Source: Thermodesulfobacteriaceae bacterium
GTDB taxonomy: Bacteria > Desulfobacterota > Dissulfuribacteria > Dissulfuribacterales > UBA3076
Length of the DNA: 9,511 bases
Assembly (NCBI GenBank): GCA_012961845.1
Contig: DTYO01000109.1
Location: 1 to 9,511, forward strand
Direction of reading: 5' to 3'
In this document: one piece after another, positions 1 to 6,142 of the stretch
How positions within the stretch are numbered: position 1 is the stretch's first letter
Layout: each line of letters begins with the position of its first letter
The notes under the pieces: model-generated
What the model was told of the DNA's origin: nothing
Database searches by the model: none
The model's input: the letters and a program-made list of their open reading frames with translations, nothing else
Position numbers and translations under genes: made by a program

Positions 1-1
1 A

Positions 2-292
2 GGACTGCGGTGCATAGCTCTTCAGTCAGGTTCCAGGCTCTACCGCGTGCTCCTTGCACCCAACTGGCTTGTCAGACAGATGGGAATCAGGCTTCAGAAG
101 GGAGCCAGCATAAAGGTAGTCGGTTCCAAGTTCTATGCAAAAGACGGAAGTCTTTGTCTGGTGGCCAGGACCATGAAAATAATGTCCACCGGCGAGACCA
201 TAGTGTTGCGCGACCGCACATGCAGACCGGTATGGCTGCGTTCTGGTTCAAAAAAGAATTCATGCCTGCGCATTTTCCATCATCGGCCCTGA
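2..292 (+). CDS. C-terminal part of small OB-fold-like protein (partial)
   Basis: The frame is open from the window edge and stops with TGA at 290-292, so the true start lies outside the window; the internal ATG at 47 is probably not the start. The visible 96 residues read RLYRVLLAPNWLVRQMG, then QKGASIKVVGSKFYAKDG, then LVARTMKI, then ETIVLRDRTCRPVW. This alternation of short beta strands, with a V-x-G-S-K turn and a closing L-R-D-x-x-x-x-P-V-W, resembles small OB-fold-like proteins of deltaproteobacteria (often exported or heme-protein associated) that I know only as uncharacterised. I see no catalytic residues. The tail after PVW is basic and unlike the rest. It lies 79 bases upstream of the folate gene on the same strand and could share its transcript. 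Assignment to a real gene is fairly safe; the fold is inferred and the function unknown. Confidence 0.6.
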   Translation, partial: GLRCIALQSGSRLYRVLLAPNWLVRQMGIRLQKGASIKVVGSKFYAKDGSLCLVARTMKIMSTGETIVLRDRTCRPVWLRSGSKKNSCLRIFHHRP

Positions 293-371
293 CCGTCTGT
301 TCGGTAGTCCCTCCCGTTATTCAGGAATAAACATCTTCCAGAACCATCCCTGCTTCAATAATACTAATCTT

Positions 372-956
372 GTGAATACTGAAATTGCCAGATGCAGAGC
401 AGAGATCCTGAAAGCCAGGGACAGACTGTCCAACCATGACCGGCATGAATACAGCACCAGAATCTGTTCCACCGTCAACAGCCTCCCTGAAATCAAATCC
501 GACTCAACTGTACTGGCATATATCTCATTCAGAAGTGAAGTCGAGACCCACCAACTCATCAGGGACTGGACAGCATCAGGTATGATAGTCGCTGTTCCCA
601 GGACTGATACGGCTGATCACAGGCTTGAAACCTACATCCTCAAGGACTGGAACCGGGATCTCACCCCCGGCGCATATGGAATTCTTGAACCCGATCCGAA
701 AAAGACACTGCCCATTCCTCCGTCACGGATAGATGCTGTTCTGGTACCGGGCAGCGTTTTCGATCTCAAATGCGGTAGATACGGTTACGGAGGCGGCTTT
801 TATGACAGATTTCTATCGGAAGCAGCTCCGCAGGCCGTACGGATCGGGCTGGCCTACAGTCTGCAGCTGCTGCCTGAGATAGCTCTCCAGCCTCATGACC
901 AGAAAATGGACATAATCGTCACCGAATCAGATTCGGTCCGCTGCATGAAGCATTAA
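372..956 (+). CDS. ygfA: 5-formyltetrahydrofolate cyclo-ligase
   Basis: This 194-residue cytosolic enzyme is predicted to convert 5-formyltetrahydrofolate to 5,10-methenyltetrahydrofolate using ATP, returning a dead-end folate to the one-carbon pool. The family hallmark GRYGYGGGFYDRFL is at residues 135-148 and forms the nucleotide and folate site. Other family features are the basic N-terminal helix (EILKARDRLS, 11-20), the S-E-V-E-T segment near 55-59, DAVLVPGSVFD at 121-131, and the closing PHDQKMDIIVTE at 174-185. Length is typical of the family. The chosen start is GTG at 372. No good Shine-Dalgarno sequence precedes it, so translation may depend on the upstream gene or the start may differ slightly. 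The next gene on the other strand converges with it 53 bases away. Family assignment is secure; the exact start is not. Confidence 0.93.
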   Translation: MNTEIARCRAEILKARDRLSNHDRHEYSTRICSTVNSLPEIKSDSTVLAYISFRSEVETHQLIRDWTASGMIVAVPRTDTADHRLETYILKDWNRDLTPGAYGILEPDPKKTLPIPPSRIDAVLVPGSVFDLKCGRYGYGGGFYDRFLSEAAPQAVRIGLAYSLQLLPEIALQPHDQKMDIIVTESDSVRCMKH

Positions 957-991
957 CGCAATCCATGGCAAGCTGAATATAGAGTGCCGCC

Positions 992-1011
992 GACAAGAGA
1001 GACTTCTTGTC
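992..1011. terminator. Weak hairpin between convergent genes
   Basis: Seven bases, GACAAGA (992-998), pair perfectly with TCTTGTC (1005-1011) across a 6-base loop, between the folate gene and the convergent channel gene; the right arm overlaps the channel stop codon. There is no T-run on either side, so it is at best a weak terminator or a 3'-end stabilising stem. Confidence 0.3.
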
Positions 1012-2008
1012 ACCAGGCTAGACTCTTGAGACTATTCAAGCCGTCCCTGCTGCCTATGGCTATCACGACGTCTCCGCCTCGGAACACATGATTCGGAGTG
1101 AGAGGCATAATCATCTCGCCGGACGGATGTTTGACCGCCAGTATGGTGGTTCCGGTCTTACGCCTAACATCTGCTTCCATGAGGCTGACTCCGTCCAGCT
1201 GCGAATCAGGCGCTACCGTGATCTGTTCCAGGCCCAGATCGAGCTCGGACGAATGCAGCAGAAGATCCAGAAATTCTATAACAGTAGGCTGGAGCACGGC
1301 AACTGCCATTCGCCTGGCACCGATTTCGTAGGGTGAAAGGACCTTTGTGGCACCAGCCTGAATCATCCTCTTTTCCACATTGGGATCAGTGGCTCTCGAG
1401 ACTATCAGCAGATCTTCGTTCATGGACCTGGCAGTGAGGGTAATGTAAAGGTTGTCCGAATTGGAATTCAACACACATATGATACCTTTGGCATTGTTTA
1501 TACCTGCCATAATCAGCACTTCATCCAGCGTGGCATCACCGATGACATAAAGGAGCCCGTTTCTGTCCAGTTCGCCTGCAAGCGAAGCATCATTTTCTAT
1601 TATGACCACAGGATATCCGCGTTCAGCAAAGATTTTGCTGATAGTCGTGCCAAGGCGTCCGTATCCGCATACGATGTAGTGATTTGTAAGCTTGGAAATT
1701 GCCTTTTCCATCCGTCTCCTCAGCATAAATCCCCTTAGATGGCCTTCCAGCAGCACTTCCGCCAGTACATGAAGGGCATAAAAAAAGAAACCGACTCCCG
1801 ACGTTATCAGTATGGCCGTAAAAATCCGTCCCTGATCACTCAGGGGGTGTATCTCTCCGTAGCCCACCGTAGTCAGAGAAATAGCCGTCATATAAAAGGC
1901 CTCAAGAAAAGACCATTCCTCTAGGACCATATAACCGGCTATGCCTGACAGCCATAAAACAGACAGCAGACCAAGCATCACCAGCAGCTTGTTGCGCCAG
2001 ACTTCCAT
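1010..2008 (-). CDS. Two-helix potassium channel with RCK/TrkA domain
   Basis: This 332-residue inner-membrane protein is predicted to be a ligand-gated potassium channel. A first transmembrane helix (about 8-29) leads to a pore helix and the selectivity filter T-T-V-G-Y-G-E (46-52), then a second helix (about 61-87). A basic linker (HLRGFMLRRRMEK) joins it to a cytoplasmic Rossmann-type RCK_N domain starting IVCGYGRLGTTI (112-123; glycines 115, 117, 120) with an acidic strand end, VVIIEND (134-140). A TrkA_C-like domain occupies about 260-332 (GDVVIAIGSRDGL near the end). This 2TM-pore-RCK order is that of MthK-type channels and distinguishes it from TrkA proper, which lacks a pore. The ATG at 2008 is preceded by an in-frame stop about 24 bases upstream, and no strong ribosome site is visible. 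It follows pgi by 53 bases and is probably co-transcribed. The regulating ligand cannot be read from the sequence. Confidence 0.93.
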   Translation of the reverse strand: MEVWRNKLLVMLGLLSVLWLSGIAGYMVLEEWSFLEAFYMTAISLTTVGYGEIHPLSDQGRIFTAILITSGVGFFFYALHVLAEVLLEGHLRGFMLRRRMEKAISKLTNHYIVCGYGRLGTTISKIFAERGYPVVIIENDASLAGELDRNGLLYVIGDATLDEVLIMAGINNAKGIICVLNSNSDNLYITLTARSMNEDLLIVSRATDPNVEKRMIQAGATKVLSPYEIGARRMAVAVLQPTVIEFLDLLLHSSELDLGLEQITVAPDSQLDGVSLMEADVRRKTGTTILAVKHPSGEMIMPLTPNHVFRGGDVVIAIGSRDGLNSLKSLAW

Positions 2009-2061
2009 GATCAGCAGGCCGATAAGATATCAGCGGCTTTTCAGTATGGCTGTTTGCAGCA

Positions 2062-3744
2062 TCAAAGCCGGACAGCCCTGGCAAGGACTTTGCTGAATGT
2101 CGTCAGTCCCAGTCGATAGTCGTCCGGAAGATGGATCAGAACAGCCCTCTTCCCAGCCTCTGAAAGAACCTCGAAGTCTCCTACTGCCTGGGCAAACTGC
2201 ATGTGCCAGAAAGACACCTGGAAGCCGGGAACGGTCGGATAATCTTTTTTTCTCTTCCTGGTGAAGATGAGAAATGCGGCAGAATATGGCCCTCCCTTGT
2301 GAATCTGGCCAGTGGAATGAAGATACCGTGGACCATAACCCATTGTGGTAGCGCAACCCTTTTCCTGCCTCACCATATAGCGCATGCTGCCGATTATTTC
2401 ATCCACTTCGGAATCATATGGAAGATACGGAAGAAAAGCCAAGTATCCCCACGAGGGCAAGACTGTAAATATGTCTCTCAAGGCCCTAGACAGACTCTTC
2501 ATGGATGGCGCAAGTATCTTCGATGGACGAAAATTGATATTGCTCTGGGGGTCTACCCAGAATGAAATCGGCATCCTGCCCTCACTGCGGTAGGCATCCA
2601 GCACCTCCCCGGTCTTCAGTTTTGCCGCCTGGACATCCGGCTGGTCAAATGCATTCACCCCTATGAAATGACAGGCGATGGCAGTAGCCATTTCCCACAG
2701 GAAAAACTGTCCGGCGATGTCATAGAGATCGTCCAGCCACAGATCGTATACGGGAAATTCCGCTTCCCGAAGTTCTGATACAAATCTCTCCAGGGACTCA
2801 TCCTCCGGTGTGCCTTTGACCCTGATATAGATAAAGACACGCTCTCCACCGTAAAACCCTGGTATACCGGTGGTTTCCCCGAAAATAGGGACCAGACCTC
2901 TGGTCTCCTTGCCGGTACTCTCGGCAATCAGTTGCTCCAGCCAGAGGCCCAACGGCCTTATGGCGGGATCTGCTAGTATCGAAAGCTTGTCCCGGCTCTG
3001 GACTCCATACTCTCCAAGGTATTCCCCAAGTTGATACCCCGGGTTGGAATCTACAGGCACCTCAGGCCCACAGTGCCTGATCATGTCTTCAGCTCTTTCA
3101 ATCAGCCTTTCCAGGTCCAACCCCAGCAGGGCGGCAGGGACGAGACCGAAGTATGAAAGTGCGGAATATCTTCCACCTATATCCGGAGGATTTCGGAAGA
3201 TATGGCAAAAACCACGTTCTTCTGCCAGTCTGTCCAGGGTTGTTCCAGGGTCGGTAATCGCTGTAAAATGCCGCCCTGGATCAGAAACCGCTTCCCCCGT
3301 CAGCTGCCAGAAATAATTGAACAACGCATTGGGCTCGACAGTAGTCCCGGACTTGCTGGCAACCACAAAAAGCGTCGTGGTCAAATCTCCTGTTGTAACC
3401 ACTCCTTCGATTTCATCCGGGTCTGTTGTGTCCAGAACTATCAGTTCCGGGAATCCCTCACCTGCACCAAACACCTCTTTCATGACCAGCGGACACAAAC
3501 TCGACCCTCCCATACCGAGTATTACAACGCGCTGGAATCCCTGTTCTCTCACGTCGCTGACAAAATTGTTGATTACTTCTATGGATGACTTCATCTCCGG
3601 CAGGACATCAAGCCAGCCAAGCCGATTCCTGACCTCCTCCTGGGCGTCCGGCTGGCTGGCCCAAAGAGCAGGCTCCTTCCGCCAGAATCGCGCCAGTATA
3701 GATTCTTTTTCCTCAACGGATATGGATGACGGTCGTACAAACAC
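2062..3744 (-). CDS. pgi: Glucose-6-phosphate isomerase, Tal-fused type
   Basis: This 560-residue cytosolic enzyme is predicted to interconvert glucose-6-phosphate and fructose-6-phosphate. Two SIS sugar-phosphate domains are visible: VVILGMGGSSLCPLV (73-87) and FVVASKSGTTVEPN (126-139) bind phosphate, R-N-P-P-D-I-G-G-R-Y-S (184-194) follows, E-S-T-G-K-E (275-280) is the usual acidic/active-site segment, and H-S-T-G-Q-I-H-K (476-483) near the C terminus supplies the conserved His and Lys. These motifs match the isomerase half of the bifunctional transaldolase/phosphoglucose isomerases better than classical PGI, yet no transaldolase domain is present: the protein begins shortly before the SIS region. 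The start is GTG at 3744, chosen because AGGAGG (3759-3754) lies 9 bases upstream. The channel gene follows it. A separate transaldolase would be expected elsewhere on the chromosome, but that is inference. Confidence 0.93.
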   Translation of the reverse strand: MFVRPSSISVEEKESILARFWRKEPALWASQPDAQEEVRNRLGWLDVLPEMKSSIEVINNFVSDVREQGFQRVVILGMGGSSLCPLVMKEVFGAGEGFPELIVLDTTDPDEIEGVVTTGDLTTTLFVVASKSGTTVEPNALFNYFWQLTGEAVSDPGRHFTAITDPGTTLDRLAEERGFCHIFRNPPDIGGRYSALSYFGLVPAALLGLDLERLIERAEDMIRHCGPEVPVDSNPGYQLGEYLGEYGVQSRDKLSILADPAIRPLGLWLEQLIAESTGKETRGLVPIFGETTGIPGFYGGERVFIYIRVKGTPEDESLERFVSELREAEFPVYDLWLDDLYDIAGQFFLWEMATAIACHFIGVNAFDQPDVQAAKLKTGEVLDAYRSEGRMPISFWVDPQSNINFRPSKILAPSMKSLSRALRDIFTVLPSWGYLAFLPYLPYDSEVDEIIGSMRYMVRQEKGCATTMGYGPRYLHSTGQIHKGGPYSAAFLIFTRKRKKDYPTVPGFQVSFWHMQFAQAVGDFEVLSEAGKRAVLIHLPDDYRLGLTTFSKVLARAVRL

Positions 3745-3753
3745 TCTAATGGA

Positions 3754-3759
3754 CCTCCT
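3754..3759 (-). promoter_or_regulatory. Shine-Dalgarno site of pgi
   Basis: A consensus AGGAGG on the minus strand lies 9 bases before a GTG codon and fixes the pgi start at 3744. It is one of the strongest ribosome sites in the window. Confidence 0.75.
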
Positions 3760-3876
3760 ATGCTAAAGATCTCTGTCAAGACCAAACTGTAAGGCATTGA
3801 TCTTGGCCGTGCAATTACTTTATTCTGATGTGTCCGTCCGGAAACGATCTCTTATTCAGATCATCTGTTTTATATG

Positions 3877-3903
3877 AAAAAAAATAATACTAGAAATATC
3901 AGT
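3877..3903. repeat. A-rich direct repeat, copy 1 (upstream of pgi)
   Basis: A run of eight A is followed by TAATACTAGAAATATCAGT. The same arrangement with two substitutions occurs at 9154-9179. Both copies lie upstream of minus-strand genes: this one is 133 bases before the pgi start and the other 61 bases before ispD. It may be a shared regulatory site or the end of a small repeated element; the sequence does not decide. Confidence 0.45.
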
Positions 3904-4021
3904 CTGATGCCTGTGTCAATTTCCTCAAAGGCATTGAGCCCAGATTATTCGCTCCAAAAGCCGAACAAATGCTAATTGGCATAAATGACAGCACGTTACA
4001 TGAAAAATAGTAAGTCAAAAG

Positions 4022-4040
4022 CTGCACCAAAAAGGTGCAG
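4022..4040 (-). terminator. Perfect 7-bp hairpin at end of remnant
   Basis: CTGCACC (4022-4028) pairs with GGTGCAG (4034-4040) across five identical bases. Read on the minus strand the stem is followed by CTTTTGACTT, a weak T-tract, which suits a simple terminator for the minus-strand remnant. On the plus strand no T-tract follows. Confidence 0.4.
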
Positions 4041-4107
4041 TGAATTCAAAGAAAAAGTGTTCTGCATTTGAAACCGCAAAGGCGAAGCGCGATTCTACCA
4101 TATCTGC

Positions 4108-4197
4108 TGCATTGTCAGGGGCTTGAAGTACCGGAGTACCTCTCCACCCCCTCTGCTTTACATCTTCGGCAAACTCACGAACCAAATAATCCGGGTT
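4108..4197 (-). repeat. Dispersed 90-base repeat, copy A
   Basis: Read on the minus strand this matches 9422-9511 (plus) base for base without gaps: 72 of 90 positions are identical, including three 10-base blocks without a mismatch. Identity is highest around TTTGCCGAAGATGTAAAGC and at the end, CCCCTGACAATGCA. The repeat may continue past copy A's right partner, which is cut by the window edge. Confidence 0.75.
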
Positions 4198-4346
4198 GGT
4201 CTCAAGCAAAAATCCTCATTTCGGAAAGACACTGGTTACCATATAACAGAATCAGATTTTCCAGGACCTAATTTAAAAGTAGATTTTTTCCGTTCAGCAA
4301 TATAAGTTATATTTAATAATTTATTCTTTTAGGCTTGCATATTTTA

Positions 4347-4389
4347 CTCGGATTGTCCGGTCTGCGGGTTTACCGGAGATGCAAAGCAG
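4347..4389 (+). repeat. Short divergent repeat, copy C
   Basis: Aligned with the minus strand of 4195-4153, 32 of 43 bases agree and all 11 differences are transitions. It lies inverted to copy A, about 150 bases away. The similarity stops abruptly after AAAGCAG. The match is short, so chance cannot be excluded. Confidence 0.4.
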
Positions 4390-4419
4390 CAGACCCCTTG
4401 GGTATGGTTTTAAAACCAT
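4356..4419 (+). ncRNA. Candidate structured leader of zinc-ribbon gene
   Basis: Three inverted repeats are packed here. GGTCTGC (4359-4365) pairs perfectly with GCAGACC (4389-4395). TCCGGT (4356-4361) pairs perfectly with ACCGGA (4372-4377). ATGGTTTTAAAACCAT (4404-4419) is a perfect palindrome. The first two share bases 4359-4361 and so exclude each other, the arrangement seen in switching leaders. No terminator T-run follows and it matches no riboswitch class I can recall with confidence. The palindrome could instead be a protein-binding site. Distance to the gene start is about 105 bases. Confidence 0.3.
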
Positions 4420-4524
4420 TGTTTCAGCCACGGCATGCGAAATATACAGAAAAGCTGTCTGTAGTTCAGGTTGCGAAGCACAAAAAACCGGGTTTATGGC
4501 CGCCAGACAAGTGAGTCGTCAAAA

Positions 4525-4824
4525 ATGAACACTAATCGTGAGAAAGCAAAACAGACCTCCGGGGAAAAACACGGTAATGTGCGTTATCCGGTCAAATCAC
4601 CAGCCAACCGCAGAATCACCTGTCCGATCTGTGGGAACGACTGGCATTTCTTCGAGATCGCAGAAGATGTCATGCTCACCACGAGATATGTACAGAACCC
4701 TGATGGCAGTTTTACTCCAAGAAACGATGATTCCAGGATCTTGGGTGAAGTGAAACTTTACTGTGGAGAATGCAAAGCCGACATAAGTCAATTTCACGAC
4801 AGATTCATAGAAATGCTCTTTTGA
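4525..4824 (+). CDS. Small zinc-ribbon protein of unknown function
   Basis: The 99-residue product has a basic, polar N-terminal 30 residues followed by a compact domain. Cys pairs C33-P-I-C36 and C80-G-E-C83 form a four-cysteine zinc ribbon (knuckle to knuckle about 44 residues). Between them lie WHFFEIAEDVMLTTRYVQ and NPDGSFTP, and the protein ends SQFHDRFIEMLF. I associate this pattern (CPxCG-W-x-F-F-E, YVQNxDGSF, YCGEC-AD-S-FH-RF-EMLF) with short hypothetical proteins of deltaproteobacteria; no function is known to me. The ATG at 4525 is preferred over an upstream TTG at 4471 because the conserved part starts later and the extra residues look like leader sequence. No strong ribosome site is visible. 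It stands alone, 150 bases before aroF, with a possibly structured leader upstream. Confidence 0.75.
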   Translation: MNTNREKAKQTSGEKHGNVRYPVKSPANRRITCPICGNDWHFFEIAEDVMLTTRYVQNPDGSFTPRNDDSRILGEVKLYCGECKADISQFHDRFIEMLF

Positions 4825-4876
4825 GATCCATAATCATGGCTGGACGCAAGTATTACCGGACAAGTTGCCACCCGTA

Positions 4877-4905
4877 TTGACCTCCATTAAACAAAATGGT
4901 AGTAA
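4877..4905 (+). promoter_or_regulatory. aroF: Possible promoter of DAHP synthase gene
   Basis: TTGACC (4877-4882), a 17-base spacer, then an extended -10 TGGTAGTAA (TAGTAA at 4900-4905). The -35 is good, the -10 poor. The surrounding sequence is AT-rich and lies 70 bases before the gene start. Confidence 0.35.
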
Positions 4906-4974
4906 AAAAGTTATCCAATTCTATTATGTTATTAATAAAAAACACATCGATCAGGACAGAAACGTAGAAAAAAA

Positions 4975-6105
4975 ATGATTGTCATACTAAAGCCCGAAGT
5001 CAAGTCTGAAGGACCGGAACTGGAAAAGATAAAGAAATTTCTTGAGCAGTTTCCCGGCATCAATGTCAAACTGGTGGAACTGACCGGCAAAACCAGGACG
5101 GTCAGGGAAGTCCATCTGATCGGGTCCACACATGACGTATCCAGAGAGCTGCTTCAATCCTTTCCCGGTGTGGAACGGGTAATCAGGGTTTCCACCAAAT
5201 ACCGGCAGATAGGACGGGACGACATTGACATCGTTCCTGTGGGTTTCACCTATAACGGCATCAGATTCGACCAGGACGGACTCCACATCTTCGGAGGCCC
5301 GTGTGCTGTAGATACTCCCGAATACGTAGAGGCTGCATTCAAGGCATTGAGAGATGCTGGAATAACCACGGCCCGCATGGGAGCCTACAAGCCCAGAACG
5401 AGTCCATATGACTTTCAGGGCCACGGTGCCGCCTGCCTGCCGTGGGTTTTTGATCTTGCAGGAAGATATGGAATAAAAGTAATTGCGATGGAAGTGCTGA
5501 AAGAGCAGCACATAGAGGAGATCAGCGAAGCCCTTGAAAAGGCTGGGGCCCCAACCGGCGTCATGCTGCAGATCGGCACCCGAAATGCCCAGAATTTTGA
5601 ACTGCTCAAGGCAGTGGGAAACCAGAACCAGTTTCCCGTTCTCTATAAACGGGGCATGGGGCTGACCCTGGAAGAATCCCTGAATGCCTGTGAATACATC
5701 GCAAGTGAGGGCAACCGAAATATCATCATGTGCCTCAGGGGTGCAAAGACGCAACTGGGCTGGCCGCACCGCAATCTTGTGGATTTTGCACATGTACCGG
5801 TTGTCAAGAGGCTGACAAGACTGCCCGTATGTATAGATCCGAGCCATTCAGTCGGATCCAAGGAGCACGCGCCAGACGGGCTTATCGACATATTCCATGC
5901 AGCGGCACAGGGAGTGATAGCAGGAGCCAACATGATCCTCGTCGAATTCCATCCCCAGCCGGAAGCCGCATTGTGTGACGGGCCGCAATCGCTGACAGTG
6001 GAAGAATTTCATAGGTTTACAGAAGACGTATCCATCGTCAGGACAGCCTACGAACAGAGAGTCAATGCCTGTTCCAGAGAGCTGGTCAGAGAAATGATTC
6101 AGTAA
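4975..6105 (+). CDS. aroF: 3-deoxy-7-phosphoheptulonate synthase, type I-beta
   Basis: This 376-residue cytosolic enzyme is predicted to condense phosphoenolpyruvate and erythrose-4-phosphate to DAHP, the first step of the shikimate pathway to aromatic amino acids. An N-terminal ferredoxin-like domain (1 to about 75) matches the one that mediates feedback inhibition in the Thermotoga enzyme. The barrel follows: G-G-P-C-A-V-D (108-113), M-G-A-Y-K-P-R-T-S-P-Y (135-145), L-Q-I-G-T-R-N-A-Q-N-F (199-208), K-R-G-M-G (225-229), D-P-S-H (288-291) and E-F-H-P-Q-P-E-A-A-L-C-D (324-335). The four metal ligands of the family are all present as C110, H291, E324 and D335. The usual C-E-R-G-I-R-T-F-E segment is changed to C-L-R-G-A-K-T-Q-L (253-261), which suggests a separate subfamily, and the C-terminal extension (about 345-376) is longer than usual. 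Start ATG 4975 has only a weak ribosome site. No other aromatic-pathway gene is adjacent. Confidence 0.92.
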   Translation: MIVILKPEVKSEGPELEKIKKFLEQFPGINVKLVELTGKTRTVREVHLIGSTHDVSRELLQSFPGVERVIRVSTKYRQIGRDDIDIVPVGFTYNGIRFDQDGLHIFGGPCAVDTPEYVEAAFKALRDAGITTARMGAYKPRTSPYDFQGHGAACLPWVFDLAGRYGIKVIAMEVLKEQHIEEISEALEKAGAPTGVMLQIGTRNAQNFELLKAVGNQNQFPVLYKRGMGLTLEESLNACEYIASEGNRNIIMCLRGAKTQLGWPHRNLVDFAHVPVVKRLTRLPVCIDPSHSVGSKEHAPDGLIDIFHAAAQGVIAGANMILVEFHPQPEAALCDGPQSLTVEEFHRFTEDVSIVRTAYEQRVNACSRELVREMIQ

Positions 6106-6120
6106 AACTGCCAGAGTACT

Positions 6121-6132
6121 AAAGGAGGTGAT
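6121..6132 (+). promoter_or_regulatory. Orphan, near-perfect Shine-Dalgarno sequence
   Basis: AAAGGAGGTGAT is fully complementary to the 3' end of 16S rRNA over 12 bases, but no ATG, and no GTG or TTG giving more than a few codons, lies at a suitable distance. A GTG inside it opens 7 codons, and an ATA at 6133 opens 12 codons (ending at a TAA at 6169-6171). It sits 15 bases after the aroF stop and 100 bases before the porin start. It may drive a tiny leader peptide, act as a ribosome stand-by site, or be a chance or relic sequence. Confidence 0.4.
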
Positions 6133-6142
6133 ATATCCGGTT

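Larger units (their letters stand above)
4015..4209 (-). pseudogene. Unrecognised reading-frame remnant containing a repeat
   Basis: A 64-codon frame from a TTG (4209) reads NPDYLVREFAEDVKQRG, then TPVLQAPDNAADMVESRF and ends APFWCSF. An in-frame stop lies four codons upstream of the TTG, and there is no ATG. I do not recognise the product. The central 90 bases recur at the right edge of the window on the other strand with 80 percent identity and no gaps. There the frame is also open (LVREFAEDVK, then SPDNA), but the intervening residues differ. Codon positions do not show the third-base bias expected of a gene under selection. The most likely reading is a decayed gene fragment carried in a dispersed repeat; a genuine short protein is less likely. 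The hairpin at 4022-4040 overlaps its end. Confidence 0.25.
3745..4524. other. 780-base AT-rich intergenic region with repeats
   Basis: No convincing intact gene is present. From left to right it holds the pgi leader (ribosome site at 3754-3759), an A-rich motif shared with the ispD upstream region (3877-3903), a 7-bp hairpin (4022-4040), a reading-frame remnant on the minus strand that contains a repeat copy (4108-4197), an AT-rich spacer, a short inverted third repeat copy (4347-4389), and inverted repeats leading to the zinc-ribbon gene. A consensus TTGACA on the minus strand (3919-3914) could be a -35 element for pgi, but the best -10 at 17 bases (TTTCTA) is poor. Confidence 0.6.

Noticed and set aside
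3754..3779. TTGACA on the minus strand just before pgi as a promoter -35 box
   Set aside because: It lies about 20 bases from the ribosome site, leaving no room for a -10 element and a transcript start upstream of translation.
4366..4440. c-di-GMP-I riboswitch
   Set aside because: Only GATGCAAAGC resembles the consensus; the GGGCAAACC element, the GNRA-capped stem and the second helix are not recognisable.
4448..4500. tRNA-like stretch (GTAGTTCAGGTTGCGAAGCA resembles a D-arm)
   Set aside because: No anticodon stem, no T-arm GGTTCGA box and no acceptor stem can be formed around it.
4987..5847. 286-codon open frame on the minus strand opposite the DAHP synthase gene
   Set aside because: It is wholly inside a clear DAHP synthase gene, has no recognisable motifs, and reads as a shadow frame.
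6121..6142. Fragment of a 16S rRNA 3' end on the minus strand
   Set aside because: Only the CACCTCCTTT core matches; bases on both sides do not, so a Shine-Dalgarno-type sequence is the simpler reading.
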